Origin: Cytobacillus stercorigallinarum
GTDB lineage: Bacteria > Bacillota > Bacilli > Bacillales > Cytobacillaceae
Assembly (NCBI RefSeq): GCF_014836495.1
Contig: NZ_JACSQT010000018.1
Location: forward strand, 1-45,910
Direction of reading: 5' to 3'
Length of the DNA: 45,910 bases
Within the stretch, counting starts at the first letter, position 1; the number at the start of each line of letters is the position of its first letter. This document shows, piece by piece, positions 1 to 8,758 of this stretch. A program made the position numbers and the translations under genes. The notes beneath the pieces were generated by a model. It saw only the letters and a program-made list of their open reading frames with translations. It did no database searches and was not told the origin of the DNA.

Positions 1-29
1 AAGAAGAAAAATCTTTTAAAATAACAGAA

Positions 30-66
30 AACCCCACCTTCACTTTAATGCAAAGGTGGGGTTTGT
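30..66 (+). terminator. Rho-independent terminator of a gene left of the window
   Basis: An 11-bp perfect stem (30-40 with 53-63, core ACCCCACCTT) is followed by a short T-rich run. No gene lies between it and the left edge, so it probably ends a gene outside the window. A second hairpin follows within 15 bases. Confidence 0.75.
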
Positions 67-76
67 CTACGGTCTG

Positions 77-112
77 AACATACCTTTTTAATTCAAAGGT
101 ATGTTTTTTTTG
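77..112 (+). terminator. Second tandem hairpin terminator
   Basis: AACATACCTTT (77-87) pairs perfectly with 95-105 around a 7-base loop and runs straight into a T tract (106-111). With the hairpin at 30-66 it makes a tandem terminator that insulates the downstream operon. Confidence 0.8.
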
Positions 113-193
113 TATTTGTTTCACTTTACTCATGCTAAAGAGACGTGATGAGATAGCTAACAATTATATGGTATTTAAGTGAGTTTATATAAA

Positions 194-207
194 TAAAAGC
201 GCTTTCA
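194..207. promoter_or_regulatory. Candidate cre site (CcpA operator)
   Basis: TAAAAGCGCTTTCA matches the catabolite-responsive element consensus TGWAANCGNTNWCA at 13 of 14 positions when read on the minus strand. It lies about 110 bases before the first permease gene. This suggests carbon catabolite control of the 318-3943 cluster. The match is seen; the role is inferred. Confidence 0.55.
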
Positions 208-317
208 AATAAAAAGATTATTAAAAATAATGATAAAAGACAAAATGTTCTTTTAATTTAAAAAGGAGCGTGATACTATTGTAAAATATCAAAATCGAAT
301 TTAAAGGAGTGGCATGT

Positions 318-1508
318 ATGTCTCAGTTAATGGCTTTTGTAATCGTGATTGGAATTTTATTTATTGGGGATATGGTAGCTACAAGAACAAAGGCATGGGT
401 GCCATCCATGTTTATATGTGCATCTTTGTTTCTCATTGGTTATTGGACGTTTTTCCCGTCAGACATAGTTGAGGTGGCAGGAATCCCCTCTTCAGTGGCG
501 ACTTTATTGATGTATTTATTGATTACGAATATGGGAACATTGTTATCGCTGCAGGAATTAAAGAAGCAATGGAAAACTGTATTAATTGCGTTATCGGGGA
601 TTCTAGGAATCATTGTATTGCTATTTACAATCGGTGTATTGTTATTTGATTTTGAAACAATGGTTGTCGCTATCCCTCCACTAGTAGGAGGTGTTGTTTC
701 TGCTTTAATGATGTCAGAAGCCGCAGCCGATGCTGGACTTGTTACTTTATCTGTTTTTGCAATCGTCATTTATGTGATGCAAGGTTTTGCTGGTTACCCG
801 CTCACATCTTTTGTTTTAAAGAAGGAAGGGAAGAAGCTGCTACAGCAAGTCCGAAAAGGTGAATTAAAGATGAAGGATACTGTTGAGGAGACAGCAGCCA
901 CAACAGAAGAAGTAGAATTAAAGTTGTTTAAATGGCTACCTGAGAAGTACAATACAGACTTTTTTAAGTTTTTCCGTCTCGGTATTGTTGCTTTCTTTGC
1001 CTACCTTGTATCAACCGTTTTAGCACCGGTTGTTTCCATTAGTCCATTTGTCCTCTGTTTATTATTCGGTGTGATTGCCACAACATTAGGATTTTTAGAG
1101 AAGCAGTCATTACAGAAAGCAAATGGATTTGGTTTCGCAATTATGGCACTGATGTTATTTATCTTTGATGGATTAAAGCAAGCAACACCAAGTATGATGC
1201 TTGAAATTATTTACCCCCTAATCGCAACCATCGTCATTGGTGTAATCGGTATGTACATTTTCTCAATGATCGTCGGTAAAATTCTTAAGGTGAGTAAAGA
1301 GATGGCCTTTGCTGTATCTTTAACAGCATTATACGGATTTCCAGCAGATTACATTATTACAAATGAAGTAATTAAATCTTTAACAGATGATGAAGAGGAA
1401 AGAAATATCCTCACTAGTCATATGTTGCCTCCAATGTTAGTGGGCGGATTTATAACTGTCACGATCGTCTCGGTTATTTTAGCAGGCCTATTTGTGCAAT
1501 TCTTATAA
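318..1508 (+). CDS. Multi-pass membrane permease, distantly like Na+/glutamate symporters
   Basis: This encodes a strongly hydrophobic protein of about 396 residues with roughly ten membrane segments and a charged cytoplasmic loop near residues 165-205. The glycine-rich stretch with LVGGVVSALMMSEAAADAG recalls ESS-family (GltS-like) transporters, but I do not assign a substrate. An in-frame GTG at 309 lies inside the ribosome binding site (AAAGGAG, 303-309), so the ATG at 318 with 8-base spacing is the better start. It leads a cluster with two amidohydrolases of the M20 type and probably imports the compound they split, or exports a product. A candidate cre site lies upstream. Confidence 0.7.
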   Translation: MSQLMAFVIVIGILFIGDMVATRTKAWVPSMFICASLFLIGYWTFFPSDIVEVAGIPSSVATLLMYLLITNMGTLLSLQELKKQWKTVLIALSGILGIIVLLFTIGVLLFDFETMVVAIPPLVGGVVSALMMSEAAADAGLVTLSVFAIVIYVMQGFAGYPLTSFVLKKEGKKLLQQVRKGELKMKDTVEETAATTEEVELKLFKWLPEKYNTDFFKFFRLGIVAFFAYLVSTVLAPVVSISPFVLCLLFGVIATTLGFLEKQSLQKANGFGFAIMALMLFIFDGLKQATPSMMLEIIYPLIATIVIGVIGMYIFSMIVGKILKVSKEMAFAVSLTALYGFPADYIITNEVIKSLTDDEEERNILTSHMLPPMLVGGFITVTIVSVILAGLFVQFL

Positions 1509-1536
1509 ATTCGCAATGGAAATGAAGGAGTGATGA

Positions 1537-2784
1537 ATGTTGAGTAATGTATTAGCTAGAATTGATCAACATATAAAAACATTGGGTCAGTATACAAGTA
1601 CGCCTGGAAATGGTACCACAAGAATGACGTATTCCAAAGAAGATTTACAAGCAAGAAACTACTTAAAGGAAGTAATGAAAGACTACGGATTAACTGTATC
1701 GGAAGATGGTGTTGGGAATATTTTTGGTAAGTTAGCTGGTGAGGTAAATGGACCAAGCGTATTGATTGGCTCTCATTTTGATTCTGTTCCACATGGTGGC
1801 AATTATGATGGCCCTGCTGGGGTGATAGCTGGATTGGAAGTGGCCAAACTATTCCAAGAGAATGGCATTCAACCTAAGTATCCATTGGAAGTTGTTGCTC
1901 TAGTAGAAGAAGAAGGGTCAAGATTTGGTGGCGGGTTAATGGGGTCAAGAAGTATAACAGGTAAGCTTACAGACCAAACATTTAGAGAGTTGACGGATTC
2001 ACAAGGAGTTTCAACAGTTGAAGCGATGAAGAGTATTGGTTTGAACCCAGAACTCATAAAGAAGCGCGACAAAGAGACGATGAAGGCGTATTTAGAACTG
2101 CATATTGAACAAGGACCGATTTTAGAAAAAGAAAAAATTTCGATTGGGATTGTGGAAGGAATTGTTGGCTTATCGCAATTGGAAGTTACGATTCAGGGAA
2201 GGGCAGGACATGCAGGCACTACACCTATGAATGATCGGGCAGATGCACTAGTTGTGGCAGCACAGATTATTGCTAAGTTACCAACTATAGCTGAAATTTA
2301 CGGTGAGGGAACCGTCGCAACAGTTGGTAAACTATCAGTCTATCCAAATGGAGCCAACGTTATTCCAGGATCAGTTACATTTACGATTGATTTAAGGTCA
2401 ACAGATGAAGCGAATTTGAAAAGTTTGCTAAACGATACCCAAACTTTTATTCGTCAATGGAAGAAGGAGAAAATCTCCATTTCAATAGCCGAACAATTAT
2501 ATATGTCACCAACAATATTAGATGATGAAGTGAAGCAGCAATTAAAAAAAGGATGTCAAAAACATGAAATCTCTTATCAATCGATTTTCAGTGGGGCTGG
2601 ACATGATGCCATGGTATTTGCAGAACAAACGAAGGCGGCTATGATATTTATTCCAAGCAAGGATGGATTAAGCCATTGTCCAGAAGAATGGTCAGATCAT
2701 CATGATATTGAGAAGGCAGTCTATGTTCTATTTGAAGCAGTAAAACATCTCACGGAGGCGAACCAGCATGAACAACTATATTAA
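1537..2784 (+). CDS. Zn-dependent N-carbamoyl-L-amino-acid / allantoate amidohydrolase family enzyme
   Basis: This is a 415-residue M20/M28-fold metallohydrolase of the HyuC/AllC type. These enzymes release ammonia and CO2 from ureido compounds such as N-carbamoyl amino acids or allantoate. Metal-site motifs are visible in order: SHFDSVPHGGNYDGPAGV near residues 79-96, EEEGSRF near 128-134, the dimerisation-domain GRAGHAGTTPM, and SGAGHDAMVF near the C-terminus. Length is normal for the family. The start ATG follows AAGGAG by seven bases. The 3' end overlaps the next gene by 17 bases, so the two are translated together. Substrate choice between carbamoyl amino acids and allantoate cannot be read from the sequence. 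Confidence 0.88.
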   Translation: MLSNVLARIDQHIKTLGQYTSTPGNGTTRMTYSKEDLQARNYLKEVMKDYGLTVSEDGVGNIFGKLAGEVNGPSVLIGSHFDSVPHGGNYDGPAGVIAGLEVAKLFQENGIQPKYPLEVVALVEEEGSRFGGGLMGSRSITGKLTDQTFRELTDSQGVSTVEAMKSIGLNPELIKKRDKETMKAYLELHIEQGPILEKEKISIGIVEGIVGLSQLEVTIQGRAGHAGTTPMNDRADALVVAAQIIAKLPTIAEIYGEGTVATVGKLSVYPNGANVIPGSVTFTIDLRSTDEANLKSLLNDTQTFIRQWKKEKISISIAEQLYMSPTILDDEVKQQLKKGCQKHEISYQSIFSGAGHDAMVFAEQTKAAMIFIPSKDGLSHCPEEWSDHHDIEKAVYVLFEAVKHLTEANQHEQLY

Positions 2785-3943
2785 AGAGGCTATACTCGCT
2801 AGAGCGAATGAAGTGATTCAATTAAGAAGAAAGTTTCACAGTGAACCAGAATTATCATGGGAAGAAGTAAAGACAACGGAGTTTATTGCTAATTACTTGG
2901 AAGAATTGCAAATTCCTTATAGGAGAATGAATCCGACTGGCATTGTCGCAGAAATTACTGGCAGTAAGCCTGGAAAAAAAGTGGCGTTAAGAGCGGATAT
3001 TGATGCCCTACCAGTAGAAGAGTTAAATACAGAATTATCATACGCATCTAAAGTGGAAGGGAAAATGCATGCATGTGGCCATGATGCTCATACAGCAATG
3101 CTTTTAGTAGCAGCAGATGTTCTTAATACTATGAAGGAAGAGTTAAAGGGGAGTGTTCGCCTTATTTTTCAACCAGCTGAAGAGGCTGCTAGAGGTGCGT
3201 TGGCAATGGTAGAGCAAGGAGCAATGACAGAGGTTGATCATGTGTTCGGTATTCATATTTGGTCACAAATGGAGACAAATAAAATTGCTTGTACCGCGGG
3301 TCCTCAATTTGCATCTGCTGATATTTTTCATGTAGCTTTTCAAGGGCAAGGAGGACATGGTGCAATCCCGCATGATTGTATTGATGCCACAGTGATGGCA
3401 TCTTCCTTTGTTATAAATTTGCAGTCTATTGTTTCTAGAACAATTGACCCGCAGGCAGGAGCAGTAGTAACGGTAGGAAAACTTGAATCTGGAACTAGAT
3501 TTAATGTCATTGCTGAGAATGCTAAACTTGAAGGAACAGTACGTTGTTTCGAACCTGCAGTTAGAGATCACATAGAGGAGCAATTAACTCACTATGCAAA
3601 TCATGTGGCTGGTCTATATGGTGGCAAGGCAGTGGTTGAGTATATTAGAGGGACACAAGCAGTCATTAATCATGAGGAGAGTGCGGCATTAGTCCAAGAG
3701 GTTGCAGTAGACTGTTTTGGCACTGATGTCCTTTTCGATGAAAAACCAACAATGGGCGGAGAGGATTTTAGTTTTTACCTTGATTACGCACCGGGCAGCT
3801 TTGCGCTTGTTGGGAGTGGAAATAAGGATAAGGATACCGAATGGGCACATCACCATGGTAGGTTTAATATAGATGAAGATGCTTTAGTAACGGGTGCAGA
3901 GCTTTATGCACAATTTGCATGGACATACTTATTACGAGACTAA
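2768..3943 (+). CDS. M20 family metallopeptidase, N-acyl-amino-acid amidohydrolase type
   Basis: A 391-residue amidohydrolase of the hippurate hydrolase/aminoacylase (M20D) family removes acyl groups from N-acylated amino acids or related amides. Visible motifs are RADIDALPVEE, the metal-binding MHACGHDAHTAML (about residues 99-111), PAEEAARGA, GQGGHGAIPH and PTMGGEDFSFYL near the end. It overlaps the preceding hydrolase and is followed by a terminator at 3955, closing the three-gene unit. The pair of hydrolases with one permease suggests uptake and stepwise breakdown of one amide-linked nitrogen source. The convergent PucR regulator fits that reading. Confidence 0.88.
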   Translation: MNNYIKEAILARANEVIQLRRKFHSEPELSWEEVKTTEFIANYLEELQIPYRRMNPTGIVAEITGSKPGKKVALRADIDALPVEELNTELSYASKVEGKMHACGHDAHTAMLLVAADVLNTMKEELKGSVRLIFQPAEEAARGALAMVEQGAMTEVDHVFGIHIWSQMETNKIACTAGPQFASADIFHVAFQGQGGHGAIPHDCIDATVMASSFVINLQSIVSRTIDPQAGAVVTVGKLESGTRFNVIAENAKLEGTVRCFEPAVRDHIEEQLTHYANHVAGLYGGKAVVEYIRGTQAVINHEESAALVQEVAVDCFGTDVLFDEKPTMGGEDFSFYLDYAPGSFALVGSGNKDKDTEWAHHHGRFNIDEDALVTGAELYAQFAWTYLLRD

Positions 3944-3954
3944 TCTACACCATT

Positions 3955-3998
3955 AATAGGGGCTGGCAAACAAGTGACAGTCCCTATTCTTTTTTTTT
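3955..3998 (+). terminator. Terminator of the amidohydrolase operon
   Basis: AATAGGGGCTG (3955-3965) pairs with CAGTCCCTATT (3978-3988), with one G-T pair, and is followed by eight or more T residues. It lies between convergent genes. Confidence 0.88.
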
Positions 3999-4008
3999 AT
4001 AGAATCAG

Positions 4009-5295
4009 TTAGCGTTTTTCTTTGTTTTCATTGGATAGTTGGTGACCTTCTACAATAGATTGTTTTCGTCTTAATAGTTGTAGGTCAATAAAGAGTTGAC
4101 ATCTTGTATTGAAATCTTTGAAATCAATCGTTGTTAGTTGTTGAATCTTTTTCAAGCGATATTTAAGCGTGTTCTCGTGAATAAATAACTCGTCAGCAGT
4201 AGGTTTTAGCCGACAATTATTTAAGAGATAGATTTCAAGTGTTTGAATATAGTTCGTATGGCTTTGATCATCCTTTTTTAAAAGGATTAATATATCTTCA
4301 TTTGTATAATTCGTTTGTTTATTATGCTGTTCAATAATAGCTAAATAGCGTAAAGTTTTTAACTTATTATATCTTACAGGAAGTGATTGTTCCTTATTAA
4401 AAAACATAGAAGTTTGAATCACTTCTAATGCTTCTGTGTAACTTTGACGCAGTTTATAAATGGAGGTATACTCATTTCCGATGCCCACGACGAGCGTACT
4501 TGACTCGTATTGTGTCCTTACTGTTAATGTAAGCAATTCAGCATTATCAATCAATGTTTGATCATTTTGCTCATGAGATGCTAGTAAGACAATCATTTCT
4601 AAATGGTAAAAGAAAATATATGCTGATTGAGTCATATTGTTTACAGATAGTCTAACCGTATTAATGATGTCATCAAAATTTTTCTCATCGCCTTCTTCTA
4701 CCTTAAAAACTGTTACTACAAATGATTTCGGTATAGTCACATTTGCTGTCGCAGCTTCTACTTTCAGTTGCTGTTTTGTTTGAAAGGAATCTTCTATGAC
4801 TTTTTCATAAAAATAATGGTCTTCTTCCACTTTTCCCTCTTTTGCAATTCGCTCTCTATTAAGTAGAAAACCAATATGAGAGGAAGCGGCTTTTAAGAAT
4901 GTCAATTCCTTTTCTTTCAATTTAGGCGGAGTTTCCTGAACCCATATATAGCCGTATGTCTCATTTTTATAAATGGCTGATACTACCACACGCTTATTCA
5001 TTTGAATATCCTTGAAAGCTTTTATACGAAACGGCTTTTTTGAATGAGAAAGTTGATCCACGATACCTTCATCACTTAAACGCTCAAAAATTGAAACAGG
5101 CCATTGCTTATTGAAAATCGTTTGCTTATTCACTTCATCATAATCTTCAGTGAAATAAGAACTATAGGCTATTAATGAAAATTGTGCATCTTCTATCACA
5201 ATTGGTTTTCTTAATTGAATACTGATGATTTCCGCAATCTCTTCTATATTGGTAGAAGATTCAATTCGATCTAATTCATAATCCAAAATTTGCAC
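4009..5295 (-). CDS. PucR/CdaR-type helix-turn-helix transcriptional regulator
   Basis: This 428-residue regulator has an N-terminal sensory half, a middle GGDEF-like region and a C-terminal PucR helix-turn-helix. The last carries the typical pattern of TADELFIHENTLKYRLKKI around residues 375-393. Regulators of this family activate purine, allantoin or amino acid catabolic genes. Convergence with the amidohydrolase operon suggests it controls that operon. Start choice is open. GTG at 5295 has an AGGG-type site only a few bases away, and an in-frame TTG at 5286 would be better spaced. The charged tail after the HTH is lysine-rich. Confidence 0.85.
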   Translation of the reverse strand: MQILDYELDRIESSTNIEEIAEIISIQLRKPIVIEDAQFSLIAYSSYFTEDYDEVNKQTIFNKQWPVSIFERLSDEGIVDQLSHSKKPFRIKAFKDIQMNKRVVVSAIYKNETYGYIWVQETPPKLKEKELTFLKAASSHIGFLLNRERIAKEGKVEEDHYFYEKVIEDSFQTKQQLKVEAATANVTIPKSFVVTVFKVEEGDEKNFDDIINTVRLSVNNMTQSAYIFFYHLEMIVLLASHEQNDQTLIDNAELLTLTVRTQYESSTLVVGIGNEYTSIYKLRQSYTEALEVIQTSMFFNKEQSLPVRYNKLKTLRYLAIIEQHNKQTNYTNEDILILLKKDDQSHTNYIQTLEIYLLNNCRLKPTADELFIHENTLKYRLKKIQQLTTIDFKDFNTRCQLFIDLQLLRRKQSIVEGHQLSNENKEKR

Positions 5296-5685
5296 TTCCC
5301 TCGTTCAATGGTCATAAGGTCACATATTCAATATTATATAAAAAAAAATGTTGTTATCCAAGCTTCCGATATCGTTCTCGAGCAACGGATTGAAGTAAGG
5401 AGAATGGTTGTATAGAAAAGAGTATTAAGTCAATAGGTAAGATTGACAGAAGAAAACTTATCAAACATTGTTTTAGTAAGCTAGCTATTGAGGGTTTTCA
5501 AAAGCAAAAGTGCAAAACGATATGTAGACAGTATCTAACTGTAACTGCCATCAATTATCCATTGCTACATTTGTTCTGCTATCACTCACAATTTTCTTTA
5601 CAGAAGTCAAAGTTGGGTACCTTTCTTTTACGACATACTATCGGTGCAATCGAGTTTCTGCAATGATAAGAAACTCCCATTTGCA
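5296..5685. other. Intergenic stretch without a supportable gene
   Basis: About 390 bases upstream of the PucR-type gene and downstream of putP. The part next to 5296 should hold the regulator's promoter. The rest has only short open frames on both strands. It may be decayed coding DNA, but nothing in it can be identified. Confidence 0.4.
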
Positions 5686-5720
5686 CAAAAAAAGAACCGA
5701 ACCTAAGTGGTTCGATTCTT
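5686..5720 (-). terminator. Terminator of putP
   Basis: GGTTCGATTCTT (5709-5720) pairs with AAGAACCGAACC (5692-5703) with one mismatch. On the minus strand it is followed by a T tract (A run 5687-5693 on the plus strand), eight bases after the putP stop. Confidence 0.85.
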
Positions 5721-5727
5721 ATATGAG

Positions 5728-7197
5728 TTATCGTTGATTAAGTGCTTTTTTGTATTCCTCGAAATCCTCTTCTACTTTCTTCGGAGGCTTAGAAGTTATT
5801 AAACTAAATATAATAACTGCCAATAAACTGATAAAGAAGCCAGGAACCATTTCATAAAGTGTGTCAGATAATCCGACTGCAGACCAAATGATCACAGTTG
5901 CTGTTCCGAATATCATTCCTGCTAGAGCGCCCCAGCTAGTCATTCGTTTCCAGAATAGGCTTAATAAGATCATTGGTCCGAATGCTGAACCGAAACCAGC
6001 CCAAGCATAACCTACAAGGTCTAAAATCGTTGAGTTTTTCTCCCAAGAAATCCATAAGGCAATAATTGAAATGATCATGACAGAGATACGACCAATTAAT
6101 ACAAGTTCCTTATCAGTAGCTGATTTACGTAAGAAGGAATTATAAATATCTTCTGTTAGTGAACTAGATGTAACGAGTAATTGAGAAGATACTGTACTCA
6201 TAATTGCAGCAAGTATAGCAGCAATGATAAATCCTGTAATTAATGGGTGGAATAATATTTCTCCTAAAAGGATGAATACTGTCTCTGGATCATCAATTGT
6301 GTAGGCCGTGTTATTGAAGAACCCGATACCAACAAAACCAATAAACATTGCTCCGATAATACAGAAAATCATCCATAGCATACCAATCCATGTAGCCGAT
6401 TTTACTTGTTTAACAGATCTAATCGCCATAAAGCGGACAATAATATGTGGCTGTCCGAAATATCCAAGACCCCAGGCTAAGAATGAGATAATACCTAATA
6501 CAGAAGTTCCGCGGAAAATATCTAGAAGGGCGGGGTCAATTTCTCTTGCTGTATCGATAGCCGTTCCTAATCCATTAATTTCTATTAATGCCACAATCGG
6601 CACTAAAATAAGAGCAATAACCATAATTAATCCCTGCACTAAGTCTGTTAAACTAACAGCGAGGAACCCACCAAACAAGGTATATGCAATAGTTACACCT
6701 GCAATAATTAAAAGGCCAGTATGATAGTTCATGCCAAATATGCTTTCAAATAATACGCCGCCAGACACCATTCCGGATGATACGTAAAAAGTAAAGAATA
6801 CAAGAATAACTACACCTGAGACCATTCTTAATACTTTTGCTTTTTCGCCAAAGCGATTTTCCAAATAGCCTGGAATTGTTATGGAATCATTTGCTATTTC
6901 AGTATAAACGCGTAATCTAGGAGCAACATATACCCAGTTTAATAATGCGCCAATGATTAGTCCGACAGCAATCCAACCAGAACTAAGTCCGGTAGCAAAC
7001 ATTGCACCAGGTAACCCCATTACGAGCCAACCACTCATATCAGAAGCACCTGCACTAAGGGCAGTGGTTAATGGTCCTAAATCTCTTCCACCTAGCATAT
7101 AATCATTTAAGTTTTTTGTTCTTTTATAGGAATAATATCCTATATAAAGCATACCAATCATATAAATAGTGATTGATATTAAAACACCCGTTTCCAT
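5728..7197 (-). CDS. putP: Sodium/proline symporter
   Basis: A 489-residue sodium:solute symporter (SSS family) with about 13 membrane segments that takes up proline with Na+. The segment ASDMSGWLVMGLPGA holds the Asp and Ser (D53, S55) that match the Na+ and proline site residues of characterised PutP proteins. The later STVSSQLLVTSSS segment matches the second Na+-site region. Length is typical. The ATG follows GAAAGGAG with good spacing. It is monocistronic with its own terminator. The B. subtilis paralogues PutP (nutritional) and OpuE (osmoprotective) cannot be told apart by eye. A palindrome sits by the promoter. Confidence 0.92.
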   Translation of the reverse strand: METGVLISITIYMIGMLYIGYYSYKRTKNLNDYMLGGRDLGPLTTALSAGASDMSGWLVMGLPGAMFATGLSSGWIAVGLIIGALLNWVYVAPRLRVYTEIANDSITIPGYLENRFGEKAKVLRMVSGVVILVFFTFYVSSGMVSGGVLFESIFGMNYHTGLLIIAGVTIAYTLFGGFLAVSLTDLVQGLIMVIALILVPIVALIEINGLGTAIDTAREIDPALLDIFRGTSVLGIISFLAWGLGYFGQPHIIVRFMAIRSVKQVKSATWIGMLWMIFCIIGAMFIGFVGIGFFNNTAYTIDDPETVFILLGEILFHPLITGFIIAAILAAIMSTVSSQLLVTSSSLTEDIYNSFLRKSATDKELVLIGRISVMIISIIALWISWEKNSTILDLVGYAWAGFGSAFGPMILLSLFWKRMTSWGALAGMIFGTATVIIWSAVGLSDTLYEMVPGFFISLLAVIIFSLITSKPPKKVEEDFEEYKKALNQR

Positions 7198-7270
7198 AAT
7201 ATTTCTCCTTTCAACCCTATAATCTGTTTATTTAGTTCTGTAATTAACATTCCAAAAAAAGAGAGACGTT

Positions 7271-7312
7271 ATTATACCAAAAAGACAATAAAAAAAAGAC
7301 ATGATAATCATG
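7271..7312 (-). promoter_or_regulatory. putP promoter region with a 13-base palindrome
   Basis: A perfect TATAAT lies at 7271-7276 on the minus strand. A perfect palindrome CATGATAATCATG (7300-7312) sits at about the upstream edge of the -35 region, where an activator or repressor would act. There is no clear -35 hexamer, which is compatible with activator dependence. The regulator is not identified. Confidence 0.45.
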
Positions 7313-7491
7313 CTATTCCCTCAGAGATTTTTTTAGAAAGTCAATTATAGTAACTACCCAATAACTCATCTTTATAATCATATATTTTTCTAATAACTAT
7401 ATCAATATATATTATATACAATCATCTATTGATATTTTTGTCTATTTCAGACAAGAAGACTGAAGTGAAAATAAATGCAATTCCTTAACAG

Positions 7492-7506
7492 AATTTTTTA
7501 AATATT
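7492..7506. promoter_or_regulatory. CodY-like box before the liv operon
   Basis: AATTTTTTAAATATT matches the CodY consensus AATTTTCWGAAAATT at 12 of 15 positions but lacks the central C and G. It lies directly upstream of the liv promoter. The AT-rich background weakens the match. Confidence 0.35.
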
Positions 7507-7509
7507 TTA

Positions 7510-7538
7510 TTTACAATGCAATATATTTATATTTTAAT
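7510..7538 (+). promoter_or_regulatory. Sigma-A type promoter of the liv operon
   Basis: TTTACA (7510-7515), a 17-base spacer and TTTAAT (7533-7538) give a good housekeeping promoter about 45 bases before the livJ start. Confidence 0.55.
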
Positions 7539-7582
7539 AGTAATATAGTTTTAAAGTTTTTACTCTCTGGGGGGCTAATAAA

Positions 7583-8728
7583 ATGAGACAAGTATTAAAA
7601 AAATTCGTAGGAGTAGCTGCGGTATCTAGTATGTTATTACTTTCTGCTTGCGGTAATAGTGGGGATCAGACAAGTGGTAGCGAAGGTGGAAAAGTAGAAG
7701 CAGATATTGGTGTGGTCTCCTTCTTAACTGGCTCAGGTGCTGCATATGGTGAAGCGATACAAGGCGGTTTAAAGTTAGCACAGGAAGAAATAAATGCAAA
7801 AGGTGATGTGAAAATCAACCTAATCTTTGAAGATTCAGCAGGTAAGCAAGACCAAGCCTTAACTGCTGCTCAAAAATTAATTAACTCAGATAATGTAACA
7901 GCAATTATTGGGCCGACACTTAGTACAGAAATGAATGTCGTTGGACCAGAAGCGGACTTAAGTGGTGTGCCGATTATCGGAACGTCTACAACTGCTGAGG
8001 GAATTCCTCAAATTGGCGATTATGTTTTCCGTAATTCTATTCCTGAAGCGTTGGCTATTCCTGCATCAATGCAAAAGGCAGTAGACAAATATGATGTAAA
8101 AAAAGTCGCTATTCTTTATGGCAATGATGATGTGTTTACAAAGTCTGGTTATGACACGATGAAAAAAACAGCTGAAGAAATGGGACTTGAAGTTTTAACG
8201 ACAGAAACGTTCCAAAAAGGTCAATCGGATTATAATGCCCAATTAACGAAGATTAAAAATTTGAATCCCGATTTAATTCTTGCTTCAGCGCTTTATAACG
8301 AAGGGGCAGTCATTATGGACCAAGCACGAAAAATGGGGATTGATGTCCCATTTGTTGGTGGAAACGGATTCAATTCTCCGGAAGTTATCAATATTGCTGG
8401 TAAGTCTTCAAATGGGTTGATAGTAGCAACACCATGGTATAGCGAAAAAGAAGATGAAAAAGTACAGGAATTTGTTACGAAATTTGAAGAGGAACATGGT
8501 CATGTTCCAGATCAATTCGCTGCTCAAGCCTATGACGCATTATACATCTTAGCAGATGCACTTAAAAATGCCGGTAGTTCAGATCGTGATGCTGTAAAAG
8601 ATGCATTAGCTAAAACAAAGGATTTTGAAGGAATTCTCGGTAATTTCTCTTTTGACGAAGAGGGAGATGTATTAATGGACCCTACGGTGTTAGTAATTGA
8701 AGAAGAAAAATTCGTTGAATTTAAGTAA
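7583..8728 (+). CDS. livJ: Branched-chain amino acid ABC transporter substrate-binding lipoprotein
   Basis: This 381-residue extracellular binding protein is of the Leu/Ile/Val (Peripla_BP_6) family. The signal peptide ends in a lipobox LLSAC, with the lipid-modified cysteine at residue 23, followed by a Gly/Ser linker. The mature part begins with IGVVSFLTGSGAAYGEAIQGG, the typical ligand-site region. The GGGGGG ribosome site precedes the ATG. It is the first gene of a five-gene unit (binding protein, two permeases, two ATPases). Substrate could be branched-chain amino acids or, as in some family members, other amino acids or urea. Confidence 0.9.
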   Translation: MRQVLKKFVGVAAVSSMLLLSACGNSGDQTSGSEGGKVEADIGVVSFLTGSGAAYGEAIQGGLKLAQEEINAKGDVKINLIFEDSAGKQDQALTAAQKLINSDNVTAIIGPTLSTEMNVVGPEADLSGVPIIGTSTTAEGIPQIGDYVFRNSIPEALAIPASMQKAVDKYDVKKVAILYGNDDVFTKSGYDTMKKTAEEMGLEVLTTETFQKGQSDYNAQLTKIKNLNPDLILASALYNEGAVIMDQARKMGIDVPFVGGNGFNSPEVINIAGKSSNGLIVATPWYSEKEDEKVQEFVTKFEEEHGHVPDQFAAQAYDALYILADALKNAGSSDRDAVKDALAKTKDFEGILGNFSFDEEGDVLMDPTVLVIEEEKFVEFK

Positions 8729-8758
8729 GAAGAAAAATGTGTTAGAAGGTGAGACACC

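Noticed and set aside
309..317. Upstream GTG start for the first permease
   Set aside because: The GTG is part of the AAAGGAG ribosome site; ATG 318 is properly spaced.
3263..3583. Long antisense open frame within the M20 amidohydrolase gene
   Set aside because: It lies wholly inside a gene with clear family motifs, lacks a ribosome site, and its product has no recognisable domain.
5551..5637. Minus-strand frame faintly like the C-terminal part of an ISL3-type transposase
   Set aside because: Only 28 codons between stops and no inverted ends or further motifs; a frame this short is expected by chance.
6308..6724. 138-codon antisense frame within putP
   Set aside because: A shadow of a membrane protein gene; its Ile/Pro-rich product is typical of reverse reading.
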